Shown here: positions 1 to 7,640 of the stretch, piece by piece
Numbering within the stretch: the first letter of the stretch is position 1
Layout of the letters: every line of letters begins with the position of its first letter
From: Fodinibacter sp038258215
GTDB lineage: Bacteria > Actinomycetota > Actinomycetes > Actinomycetales > Dermatophilaceae
Direction of reading: 5' to 3'
NCBI GenBank assembly: GCA_038258215.1
Contig: JBBSQC010000004.1
Span: 62,001 to 126,000, forward strand
DNA: 64,000 bases
Position numbers and translations under genes: made by a program
Notes under the pieces: generated by a model
The model's input: only the letters and a program-made list of their open reading frames with translations
The model's database searches: none
What the model was told of the DNA's origin: nothing

Positions 1-416
1 AGCCGCTTGGGGTCCTCGCTGTAGATGTGCGCCCACCGCGCGCGGGACATCGGGCCGGGCTCGGGCAGGAAGGCGCTCAGACCGTAGAGCACGAAGAGCA
101 GCCACGCGGGCGCAGCGAACCACGAGGCGGCCACCGTGCCCAGGCCCGACAGGGCGGCGAGGAGCACGAACGGCAAGGCCGCCCGCCGCTGCCCGTGGCG
201 GTCGATGAGCCGGCCGATGAACGGGCCGGCAGCCGCCAGCACCGCCACCCCGACGGCCGACACCGCGCCGGCGAGGCCGAAGGACCCTCGGCGCTCGCTG
301 ATCATGATGATCACGGAGACACCGAACATCGAGCCCCCGACGCGGGAGAACGCGGTGCCGGCGAGGAAGCGCAGGGCTCCCGGAACCCGGAACAGGGGGG
401 CGTAGGCGGACAGCAC
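1..416 (-). CDS. MFS transporter, N-terminal part (runs off window start)
   Basis: The reading frame starts at GTG 416, with GGAG six bases upstream, and leaves the window at its left edge after about 138 codons. The visible part is hydrophobic with several membrane-helix-length segments. It carries a loop reading GRLIDRHGQRR at about residues 68-78, which fits the G-x-L-x-D-R-x-G-R-R loop between helices 2 and 3 of major facilitator superfamily permeases. It is therefore probably an inner-membrane efflux or uptake carrier; the substrate cannot be told. It lies downstream of, and in the same direction as, the acyl-CoA dehydrogenase gene. Confidence 0.75.
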   Translation of the reverse strand, partial: MLSAYAPLFRVPGALRFLAGTAFSRVGGSMFGVSVIIMISERRGSFGLAGAVSAVGVAVLAAAGPFIGRLIDRHGQRRAALPFVLLAALSGLGTVAASWFAAPAWLLFVLYGLSAFLPEPGPMSRARWAHIYSEDPKR

Positions 417-469
417 GTGGGACTCCGGAGCGCGAGGGGCGAGGTGAGGTGGTGGGGTGGTGGCGTGCG

Positions 470-1669
470 TCAGCGGAAGGCTGACTCGCCGGTCAGGGCC
501 TGGCCGATGACGAGGGTGTGCATCTCGACGGTGCCCTCGTAGGTGAGGACGGACTCCAGGTTGTTGGCGTGCCGCATCACGGGGTACTCCCCGCTCACGC
601 CGTTCGCTCCGAGGATGGTGCGCGCCGTGCGGCAGATCTCGATGGCCTTGGTGATGTTGTTGTACTTGCCGACCGAGACCTGCTCGGGGCGCAGCCCCAC
701 GGCATCCTTGCGACGGCCCAGGTGCAGGGCGAGCAGCTGGCCCAGCTGGAGCTCGGTGACCATGTTTGCCAGCTTGGCCTGGGTCAGCTGGAAGCCGGCG
801 ATGGGCCGGTCGAACTGCACCCGCTCCATCGAGTAGCGCCGGGCCGTGTCCAGCGAGGAGCGCGCCGCTCCGAGCGAGCCCCAGATGATGCCGTAGCGCG
901 CCTCCGAGAGGCACGACAGGGGGCCCTTGAGCCCGGTGACGTCCGGCAGCACGGCATCCGCGGGAAGGCGCAGGTCCTCGAAGGTGAGCTCGGAGGTGAC
1001 CGAGGCCCGCAGCGACATCTTGTGGGTGATCGTGTGGGCGGTGAAACCCGCGGTGTCGGTGGGCACCACGAAGCCGCGGATGCCGCCGTGCTCGTCACCG
1101 GCATTCGCCCAGACGACCGCGACGTCGGCGATCGAGCCGTTGGTGATCCACGTCTTCGAGCCGCTCAGCACCCAGTCCTCGCCGTCACGTCGGGCGCGGG
1201 TGCGCATCCCGGCCGGGTCGGACCCGTGGTCGGGCTCGGTCAGGCCGAAGCAGCCGATCGCCTCGCCCGCGGCCATGCGGGGCAGCCACTCCTGCTTCTG
1301 CTCCTCGGACCCGAACCGCCAGATCGCGAACATCGCCAGGCTGCCCTGCACCGAGACGAGCGAGCGGATGCCGGAGTCGCTCGCCTCGAGCTCGAGGCAG
1401 GCCAGGCCGTAGTCGACGCAGGACATGCCGGCGCAGCCGTAGCCCTGGAGGTGCATGCCGAGGAGACCGACCTTGCCGAACTCCCTGGCGAGCTCGCGCG
1501 CGACGGGCAGGTCGCCCTGCTCGTACCACTGCACGACGTGCGGGTCGACGAGGTCGGCGCAGACCTGGCGCACCGTGGCCCGGATGGCCTTCTCCTCGTC
1601 GGTGAGCATCGAGTCGATGTCGACCAGGTCCAGGGGGTCCGAGGGGCGCTTGGGCATCGACGAGCTCAT
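470..1669 (-). CDS. Acyl-CoA dehydrogenase, glutaryl-CoA dehydrogenase-like
   Basis: A FAD-dependent acyl-CoA dehydrogenase of 399 residues, closest in its motifs to glutaryl-CoA dehydrogenase (oxidative decarboxylation of glutaryl-CoA to crotonyl-CoA in lysine and tryptophan breakdown). The flavin/substrate segment CFGLTEPDHGSDPAGM and the C-terminal YEGT, whose glutamate is the catalytic base in this group, are intact. The frame stays open to 1948, but that stretch only translates a hairpin repeat array. I chose ATG 1669 because CATGAT lies 7 nt upstream as a possible leaderless -10 and the length matches the family; ATG 1681 and 1657 are alternatives. Substrate specificity is inferred from motifs only. 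Confidence 0.85.
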   Translation of the reverse strand: MSSSMPKRPSDPLDLVDIDSMLTDEEKAIRATVRQVCADLVDPHVVQWYEQGDLPVARELAREFGKVGLLGMHLQGYGCAGMSCVDYGLACLELEASDSGIRSLVSVQGSLAMFAIWRFGSEEQKQEWLPRMAAGEAIGCFGLTEPDHGSDPAGMRTRARRDGEDWVLSGSKTWITNGSIADVAVVWANAGDEHGGIRGFVVPTDTAGFTAHTITHKMSLRASVTSELTFEDLRLPADAVLPDVTGLKGPLSCLSEARYGIIWGSLGAARSSLDTARRYSMERVQFDRPIAGFQLTQAKLANMVTELQLGQLLALHLGRRKDAVGLRPEQVSVGKYNNITKAIEICRTARTILGANGVSGEYPVMRHANNLESVLTYEGTVEMHTLVIGQALTGESAFR

Positions 1670-1697
1670 GGGCACCATCATGCCGCCCGCCGCGAAC

Positions 1698-1879
1698 AAC
1701 TGACCAATAGGTCGATTGGTGCACGCCCCCAGCCCCTCCCCTCCGTGCACAAACTGACCAATAGGTCGATTGGTGCACACGCCCCGCCCCTCCCCTCCGT
1801 GCACAACTGACCAATAGGTCGATTGGTGCTCACACGCGCCCTTGCCGGCGTGTGCAGAAATTGACCTATTGGTCGATTT
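1698..1879. repeat. Hairpin repeat array: three direct units and one inverted unit
   Basis: The core TGACCAATAGGTCGATTGG occurs at 1701, 1755 and 1808 (period 54 and 53 bases), separated by pyrimidine-rich spacers that are nearly the same. A fourth, inverted copy (TTGACCTATTGGTCGATTT) lies at 1861-1879. Each unit folds: at 1745-1778 the arms GTGCACAAACTGACC and GGTCGATTGGTGCAC close on a 4-base AATA loop with two mismatches. The same core occurs inside two coding genes of this window (6042-6073 and 50065-50090). The array sits in the 299-base gap between the divergent dehydrogenase and DGPF genes, so a regulatory role is possible but unproven. Confidence 0.9.
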
Positions 1880-1968
1880 CGGTACGGGTGGTGTCGAGAA
1901 TGCCGCGCCGGCTTCGTCCCAGGGGTGTCGCGGCCACAATGGCCGCACGACAGAGAGTGGAGATGAAC

Positions 1969-2376
1969 ATGGCGAAGTACCTGATGCTCAAGCACTACCG
2001 CGGTGGCCCCGCGGCCACCAACGACGTGCCGATGGACCACTGGACCCCGGAGGAGGTCCGCAACCACGTCCGCTTCATGGACGACTTCGCGGACTCCCTG
2101 CGCGAGACGGGCGAGTTCGTCGACGCCCAGGCGCTCGCCCCCGACGGGATGTGGGTCCGCTACGACGGTGAGGGCAAGCCACCGGTCGTCGACGGGCCCT
2201 TCGCAGAGACCAAGGACCTCATCGCCGGTTGGATGGTCATCGACGTCGACTCGCAGGAGCGGGCTCTCGAGCTCACCGGGGAGCTGTCGGCGGCCCCGGG
2301 AGCGGGCGGGCGCCCACTCGGCGAATGGCTCGAGCTGCGGCCCTTCCTCGACGACCGGCCCAACCCCGGCGAGTGA
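1969..2376 (+). CDS. DGPF-domain (YCII-related) protein
   Basis: A 135-residue protein of the YCII/DGPF family, recognised by DGPFAETKDLIAG near residues 73-85. ATG 1969 was chosen because TGGAG lies six bases upstream; ATG 1963 is possible. Its stop overlaps the start of the following sigma factor (GTGA), so the two are translationally coupled. DGPF proteins are the standard genomic partners of ECF42 sigma factors, where they are thought to be effectors or signal-linked proteins of unknown chemistry. That pairing supports the identity of both genes. Confidence 0.9.
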   Translation: MAKYLMLKHYRGGPAATNDVPMDHWTPEEVRNHVRFMDDFADSLRETGEFVDAQALAPDGMWVRYDGEGKPPVVDGPFAETKDLIAGWMVIDVDSQERALELTGELSAAPGAGGRPLGEWLELRPFLDDRPNPGE

Positions 2377-3542
2377 CCGCGCCCGGCATGGACGAGTCGC
2401 TCGTCCGGGCCCTCGTGCCCTCCGTCCTCGGCATCCTCGTCCGGCGTGGTGCAGACTTCGCGTCGGCCGAGGATGCCGTCCAGGAGGCGCTTGTCGCGGC
2501 CTTCCAGACGTGGCCGGACCAGCCACCACGCGATCCGAAGGCGTGGTTGGTGACCGCGGCCTGGCGCCGCCACCTCGACCACCTGAGGGTGGACGGCACC
2601 CGCCGGTCGCGCGAGGAGCGGGTGCACCGCGAGCCGGAACCCGGGCCGGCCCAGCGGGCGGACGACACGCTGTCGCTCTACTTCCTCTGCGCGCACCCGT
2701 CCTTGACACCGTCCTCGGCCGTGGCGCTCACCCTTCGCGCGCTGGGCGGACTGACCACTCGTCAGATCGCGCAGGCCCACCTCGTGCCCGAGGCGACGAT
2801 GGCCCAACGGATCAGCCGGGCCAAGCGCACGGTCGGCGAGGTGCGTCTGGACACCCCCGGCGACCTCTCCACGGTGATGCGGGTGCTGTACCTCGTCTTC
2901 AACGAGGGGTATGCCGGTGACGTCGACCTCGCCGCCGAGGCCATCCGCCTGGCCCGCGAGCTGGCCGGGCTCACTGACGAACCCGAGGTCTCGGGCCTGC
3001 TCGCGCTCATGCTGCTGACCCACGCCCGACGCCCCGCCCGCACCGGTGCGGACGGGGCGCTGGTGCCCCTCGCCGACCAGGACCGATCGCTGTGGCGCAC
3101 CGACCTCGTGGCGGAGGGGGTCGGCGTGCTCCAGGGCGCCCTGGGGAAGGACCTGCTCGGTGAGTACCAGGCGCAGGCCGCGATCGCCGCGCTGCACGCG
3201 GACGCACCCCGGGTCGAGGAGACCGACTGGGTGCAGGTCTGCGAGTGGTACGACGAGCTCATAGCGATCACCGGCAGCCCGATCCACCGGCTCAACCGCG
3301 CGGTCGCCGTGGGGGAGGCGGACGGCGCGGGGGCCGGGCTCGCCGCCCTCAGCGAGCTCGACCCCGCCCTGCCTCGGTATGCCGCCGTGGCTGCCCACCT
3401 GCACGAGAAGGCCGGTGACCGGGGCGCCGCGGCCCGGCTGTATCGAGACGCGGCAGCCGCGGCATCCCACGTGGCCGAGCGCGACCACCTCACGCTCCGG
3501 GCCGCGCGGGTCAACCAGTGGTCGAGCCCTCCGCAGGAGTGA
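2373..3542 (+). CDS. ECF sigma factor, ECF42-type with C-terminal extension
   Basis: A 389-residue extracytoplasmic-function sigma factor. An N-terminal sigma-2 region (about 12-75) contains ADFASAEDAVQEALVAAF, and a sigma-4 helix-turn-helix (about 110-165) contains GGLTTRQIAQAHLV. About 220 further residues form an alpha-helical, TPR-like extension, which is the hallmark of the ECF42 group. GTG 2373 overlaps the stop of the DGPF gene. No anti-sigma factor gene is adjacent, as is usual for ECF42, where the extension itself is thought to control activity. Target promoters are not evident here. Confidence 0.9.
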   Translation: MTAPGMDESLVRALVPSVLGILVRRGADFASAEDAVQEALVAAFQTWPDQPPRDPKAWLVTAAWRRHLDHLRVDGTRRSREERVHREPEPGPAQRADDTLSLYFLCAHPSLTPSSAVALTLRALGGLTTRQIAQAHLVPEATMAQRISRAKRTVGEVRLDTPGDLSTVMRVLYLVFNEGYAGDVDLAAEAIRLARELAGLTDEPEVSGLLALMLLTHARRPARTGADGALVPLADQDRSLWRTDLVAEGVGVLQGALGKDLLGEYQAQAAIAALHADAPRVEETDWVQVCEWYDELIAITGSPIHRLNRAVAVGEADGAGAGLAALSELDPALPRYAAVAAHLHEKAGDRGAAARLYRDAAAAASHVAERDHLTLRAARVNQWSSPPQE

Positions 3543-3561
3543 CCAGCCTCGCCGGCTCGCG

Positions 3562-3607
3562 AACGTGTGTGAACGCGCCGGGGCTTCCCGGCGTGTTCAC
3601 ACACGTT
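3562..3607. terminator. 21-bp hairpin between convergent genes
   Basis: AACGTGTGTGAACGCGCCGGG pairs with its complement up to 3607 around a GCTT loop. The stem is 21 base pairs with a single G-T wobble. It lies between the sigma factor stop and the convergent gene ending at 3635, has no T tract, and probably works as a bidirectional terminator or transcript-end stabiliser. Confidence 0.7.
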
Positions 3608-3634
3608 GGCGGGAGGGGTGGGGATTCCGGCCGG

Positions 3635-5107
3635 TCAGCGGGCCGACGCCGCCCCGAGCAGGGCGGCCAGCCCCAGAGCGCTGCGAGGGTCGTAGGCCGA
3701 CCGCCACAGACCACCGTGCGCCGCGGCATACGCCTCGTCCTGCCAGGGGTGCTCCTGGGCCGGTGACCCCGCCATCAGGTCGTGCACCAGGAGCGCGGCC
3801 ATGAGGGTGTTGGCGGTGCCGGGCTCGAAGACCTCGACCCCGAACCGGTGGGCACCGGCATACGCGGCGGCGAGGGCGCGCTTCTTGAGCACCGAGCGCG
3901 TGCGCGTCGGCGGTGCGACCTTGAACGAGACCTGGGCACCCTCGGCGCGCGCGGCCGTGGCCCGCCACCGCTGGATCCGTTTGGCCAGCAGGTAGTTCGG
4001 GCCCTGCTGGACCACGACCGAGTCGTTGATGCCGGGGTCCTCCCCGGGCACGTAGGTGCGCCGCAGCAGCCGCCCCCCGGACAGGGTGCGGAGCGGGACC
4101 CTCAGCAGCTTGGACGTACGACGCTGGGCGTAGCTCTCGGTGGCGGCGTCGACGGCCTCGCGCGGCACCGCGAAGATGTCGGTCGGTGTCCCGAGGAAGG
4201 ACAGGGCGGTGTTGGCGCGGTTGGCCCGCACGGTCTGGGTGAGTGCGTCGACGGCCGTGCTGACCCGCACGTTGGTGGCACCGTCGGCGTAGACGTAGTT
4301 GCCGAGGACCAGATGACCCTCGAGTCCGCTGACCCAGCCAGTGGCGGTCGGGAGGTCGTGGATGAGGTCGATGCCGGCCCGCTCGGCAAGCGGACTGGCC
4401 CCGGGCGAGACCGGCACGAGGAGACGACCCGGCGCCTCGGCGGTGTCCTCCAACAGACGCGCCCAGACGTCGGGTCGAGGGAGGTCCAGCGCCGCGACCG
4501 TGGCGCCCCAGCGCAGCAGGGAACGCAGCGGACCCATCTCGGCTGCGGCCCCGAGCACGACGACGGTGCGTCCCTCGAGCCTGAGCATCTCGGGCTGGTC
4601 CATGACCGTGCCGACCGCCTCGCGCAGGCTCGGCTCGACGGTGCCCTGGTCGACCCAGGTGTCGAGCTGGCGGCGCAGGTCGTCGCCGGCGAGGCGCCGA
4701 CCGCGGTAGGGCACGGTGAGCGCAGTGTCGGCCTCGCCCACTCCGCCGAGGGCCTCGGTGGTCATGATGTCGGCGGGGCTGCCTGCCGCTCCGCCGAGCG
4801 CTGCGTCCAGGCTCACCTGCCGACCGTCGGGGTCGGCCCAGACCATCCGTGAGTGGAGGGAGGCCAGCCCGGCCTCGGCGATCGAGCGGGCGTCGGAGTA
4901 GCTGGGTAGGCCCGCCTCGACGAGACGCCGGAAGTGCGTGAGATAGCCACTGCGCCAGTTGGTCTCGCGGTGGGCGGCGGCCGCGCCCACCGGGTCGACG
5001 GCGGCCAGGGCGTCCGACACGACGGCCCTACCGGTCGCCGACGTGGACCGACGCCCGTCGGTCTCGGGGAAGACCACCCCCCGAGCCTCTGCCTCTGCCT
5101 CCGCCAT
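3635..5107 (-). CDS. Unrecognised protein encoded after the branched-chain dehydrogenase E2
   Basis: A 490-residue soluble protein I cannot assign. The middle holds a Rossmann-like stretch, RTVVVLGAAAEMGPLRSLL, followed by a strand ending in ALDLPRPD, as in NAD(P)- or nucleotide-binding folds. The C-terminal half has many Arg/Lys and a segment SVLKKRALAAAYAG. It starts four bases after the E2 stop, so it is very probably cotranscribed with the 2-oxoacid dehydrogenase genes and may act on the complex, its substrate or its acyl-CoA products. There is no signal peptide or obvious membrane helix. It could be a dehydrogenase or a pseudo-enzyme. Confidence 0.6.
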   Translation of the reverse strand: MAEAEAEARGVVFPETDGRRSTSATGRAVVSDALAAVDPVGAAAAHRETNWRSGYLTHFRRLVEAGLPSYSDARSIAEAGLASLHSRMVWADPDGRQVSLDAALGGAAGSPADIMTTEALGGVGEADTALTVPYRGRRLAGDDLRRQLDTWVDQGTVEPSLREAVGTVMDQPEMLRLEGRTVVVLGAAAEMGPLRSLLRWGATVAALDLPRPDVWARLLEDTAEAPGRLLVPVSPGASPLAERAGIDLIHDLPTATGWVSGLEGHLVLGNYVYADGATNVRVSTAVDALTQTVRANRANTALSFLGTPTDIFAVPREAVDAATESYAQRRTSKLLRVPLRTLSGGRLLRRTYVPGEDPGINDSVVVQQGPNYLLAKRIQRWRATAARAEGAQVSFKVAPPTRTRSVLKKRALAAAYAGAHRFGVEVFEPGTANTLMAALLVHDLMAGSPAQEHPWQDEAYAAAHGGLWRSAYDPRSALGLAALLGAASAR

Positions 5108-5111
5108 CCGG

Positions 5112-6635
5112 TCAGCCCCAGACGAGCGCGCGGGCGGGGTCGCGCAGGATCGCGGCCACGTCCGCGAGGTAGCGGCTGCCGAGCTCTCCGTCGACGAGGC
5201 GGTGGTCGAACGACAGCGCCAGTGTCGTGACCCAGCGGGGCTCGATCGACTCGGTGCCGTCGGCGGCGGTGACCACCCACGGACGGCGGGCGACGGTGCC
5301 GAACGCCATGATCGCCGCCTCCCCGGGGTTGAGGATCGGCGTGCCGGCATCCACTCCGAAGACCCCGACGTTGGTGATGGTGATCGTGCCCTGTGCCATG
5401 TCCGCCGGTTGGGTGCGCCCCTCACGGGCGGTGGCGGTCAGGGCACCGATGGCCCCGGCGAGCTCGAGCATCGTCATGGCGTCGGCGTCCTTGACGTTGG
5501 GCACGACCAACCCTCGCGGCGTCGCAGCGGCGATGCCGAGGTTGACGTAATGCTTGAGCACGATCTCCTGGGCTTCCTCGTCCCAGCTCGCGTTGACTCC
5601 GGGGTTGCGGCGGATCGCGAGGCACATCGCCTTCGCGAGCACCAGGAGCGGGGTGACCTTGACGTCGCGGAACTCCTTGTCCTTCCTCAGCCGGTCGACC
5701 AGCTCCATCGTCGCGGTGACGTCGATGGTGACCCACTCGCTGACGTGCGGCGCGGTGAAGGCCGACCCGACCATCGCCTGGGCGGTCATCTTCCGCACGC
5801 CCTTGATCGGCACCCGGGTCTCGCGCTCTCCGCGGGAGCGGTCGGGTGTGGATGCCGGGGCCGCGTCCTCAGCGGTCGTGGCACCAGCCGCGGCGGCCGC
5901 CTCCACGTCGGCGCGGGTGATCGTGCCACCCCCACCCGTCGGGGTGACCGAGCCGAGGTCGACGCCGAGGTCCTTGGCGAGCTTGCGCACCGGGGGCTTG
6001 GCGAGCGCCCGCTCCTGCGCGCCGGGGGTGGCGGGTGTCGTGTGAACAACTGACCTATTGGTCGATTCTTCACCGGTCGGGGGCGGGGGCGCGCTCGGGG
6101 TCGGGGGTGGGGGCGGGGGCGCGCTCGGGGTCGGCTGCTGGGGAGCGCTCGGGGTCCGGGGCGGCATCGGCGGGTCGTGCTCCTCGGGCCGCCGGGTGGT
6201 GAGGCTGACCCGAGGGCGACGCTTGGCCTCGGTCTGCTTCACGCCGTAGCCGACGAGCACGGCGGTGCGCCCGGTGGACGTCGTGCCGCCGATCAGCCCT
6301 TCCTCGACCTCCGCCTCGGCATCCGCCTGCACCTCCGACTGGGACTTCGACTGGGGCTCACCCTCGGACGAGCCGGGCGCCGCCGGGGCGTCCTTGCCGT
6401 CGTCGACGGTGATGATCGGAGTGCCGACCTCGACCGTGTCGCCCTCGGACACGTGGATCCCGGACACGGTGCCGGCGAAGGGCACCGGCAGCTCCACGAG
6501 GGACTTGGCCGTCTCGACCTCGACGACGACGTCGTTGACCTTGACGGTGTCACCCACCGCGACGTGCCAGGTGACGATCTCGGCCTCGGTCAGGCCCTCG
6601 CCGGGGTCGGGGAGCTTGAACTCACGCAGAGCCAT
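5112..6635 (-). CDS. bkdC: Branched-chain 2-oxoacid dehydrogenase E2 (dihydrolipoamide acyltransferase)
   Basis: The E2 core of a 2-oxoacid dehydrogenase complex (507 residues), passing acyl groups from E1 to coenzyme A. An N-terminal lipoyl domain (about 1-78) has ETAKSLVE with the lipoylated lysine. A long Pro/Ser/Thr linker follows, then a peripheral-subunit binding domain (about 215-250, PPVRKLAKDLGVDL) and the catalytic domain ending in SFDHRLVDG, which holds the active-site His and Asp. The linker contains an in-frame copy of the hairpin repeat (6042-6073), translated EESTNRSVVHT. Branched-chain rather than pyruvate specificity is inferred from the E1alpha-E1beta-E2 gene order. Confidence 0.9.
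   Translation of the reverse strand: MALREFKLPDPGEGLTEAEIVTWHVAVGDTVKVNDVVVEVETAKSLVELPVPFAGTVSGIHVSEGDTVEVGTPIITVDDGKDAPAAPGSSEGEPQSKSQSEVQADAEAEVEEGLIGGTTSTGRTAVLVGYGVKQTEAKRRPRVSLTTRRPEEHDPPMPPRTPSAPQQPTPSAPPPPPPTPSAPPPPTGEESTNRSVVHTTPATPGAQERALAKPPVRKLAKDLGVDLGSVTPTGGGGTITRADVEAAAAAGATTAEDAAPASTPDRSRGERETRVPIKGVRKMTAQAMVGSAFTAPHVSEWVTIDVTATMELVDRLRKDKEFRDVKVTPLLVLAKAMCLAIRRNPGVNASWDEEAQEIVLKHYVNLGIAAATPRGLVVPNVKDADAMTMLELAGAIGALTATAREGRTQPADMAQGTITITNVGVFGVDAGTPILNPGEAAIMAFGTVARRPWVVTAADGTESIEPRWVTTLALSFDHRLVDGELGSRYLADVAAILRDPARALVWG
6042..6073. repeat. Hairpin repeat copy inside the E2 linker
   Basis: GTGAACAACTGACC-TATT-GGTCGATTCTTCAC forms a 14-bp stem with two mismatches and one wobble. 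The core is the same as in the array at 1698-1879 and in copA. It lies between the lipoyl and subunit-binding domains, in frame, in the orientation opposite to that in copA relative to the reading direction. Confidence 0.85.
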
Positions 6636-6665
6636 CGCAGCGGTCGCCTTTCAGTGGGGTGACGT

Positions 6666-7640
6666 TCAGTGGGTGAAGGAACGGTCGACGGCGTCGAGCA
6701 CCCGGTCGAGGTCGGGGAGGAACTCCTCCTCCAGCCGGCTCGGCGGGTAGGGCACGTTGTAGCCGCCGACCCGGAGCACGGGCGCCTCGAGGTGGTAGAA
6801 GGCGTGCTCGGTGATGGTGGCCGAGATCTCGGCGCCCATCCCGAGGAACGTCGAGGCCTCGTGCACCACCACGGCCCGACCGGTGCGCCGCACCGAGCCC
6901 AGGATCGTCTCGGTGTCGAGCGGGGAGAGCGAGCGCAGGTCGACGACCTCGAGCGACCGCCCTTCCTCGGCTGCCGCCTCCGCGGCCTGGAGGCAGGTCT
7001 TGACCATGGGCCCGTAGGCGAGCAGCGTGAGGTCGGTGCCCTCGCGCACCACCCGCGCCGACCCGAGCGGGCCGTCGGGGCCCTCGCCCACCTCACCCTT
7101 GTCCCAGTAGCGGCGCTTGGGCTCGTAGAACATCACCGGGTCGTCGGTCGCGATGGCCTGTTGGATCATCCAGTGCGCGTCGTGCGGGCTGGAGCACGAG
7201 ACGACCCGCAGGCCCGCGGTGTGCGCGAAGTAGGCCTCGTTGGACTCGCTGTGGTGCTCCACCGCCCCGATGCCGCCCCCGAACGGGATCCGGATGACCA
7301 GCGGCATGGCGACCGTGCCGAGGGAGCGCGACCGGAGCTTGGCGACCTGGCTGACGATGTGGTCGAACGCCGGGTAGACGAACCCGTCGAACTGGATCTC
7401 CACCACCGGCCGGTAGCCGCGCAGCGCCATCCCGATCGCGGTGCCGAGGATGCCGGCCTCGGCGAGCGGGGTGTCGATGACCCGGTCCTCGCCGAAGTCC
7501 TTCTGCAGGCCCTCTGTGACCCGGAAGACGCCGCCGAGCTTGCCGATGTCCTCGCCCATGAGGACGACCTTGGGGTCCTGCTCCATGGCGGCGCGCAGGC
7601 CGCTCGTGATGCCCTTGGCGAGGGTCGTCGTGCCGGCCAT
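6666..7640 (-). CDS. bkdB: Branched-chain 2-oxoacid dehydrogenase E1 beta
   Basis: A 324-residue E1 beta subunit that, with E1 alpha, forms the thiamine-diphosphate-dependent decarboxylase. Family features include VVLMGEDIGKLGGVFRVTEGL near residue 25, the DTPLAEAGILGTAIGMA segment with the conserved glutamate that contacts thiamine diphosphate, and the C-terminal swivel domain starting near TLLAYG. ATG 7640 shares bases with the E1 alpha stop (TGATG overlap), so the two are translationally coupled in an equimolar complex. The longer open frame to 7859 is only the shadow of E1 alpha. Confidence 0.92.
   Translation of the reverse strand: MAGTTTLAKGITSGLRAAMEQDPKVVLMGEDIGKLGGVFRVTEGLQKDFGEDRVIDTPLAEAGILGTAIGMALRGYRPVVEIQFDGFVYPAFDHIVSQVAKLRSRSLGTVAMPLVIRIPFGGGIGAVEHHSESNEAYFAHTAGLRVVSCSSPHDAHWMIQQAIATDDPVMFYEPKRRYWDKGEVGEGPDGPLGSARVVREGTDLTLLAYGPMVKTCLQAAEAAAEEGRSLEVVDLRSLSPLDTETILGSVRRTGRAVVVHEASTFLGMGAEISATITEHAFYHLEAPVLRVGGYNVPYPPSRLEEEFLPDLDRVLDAVDRSFTH

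Noticed and set aside
1698..1879. CRISPR array
   Set aside because: Only three direct units, spacers are almost the same as each other, units are palindromic with a fourth inverted copy, and there are no cas genes.
1670..1948. N-terminal extension of the acyl-CoA dehydrogenase to 492 residues
   Set aside because: The extra residues only translate the repeat array, and the 399-residue version matches the family length.
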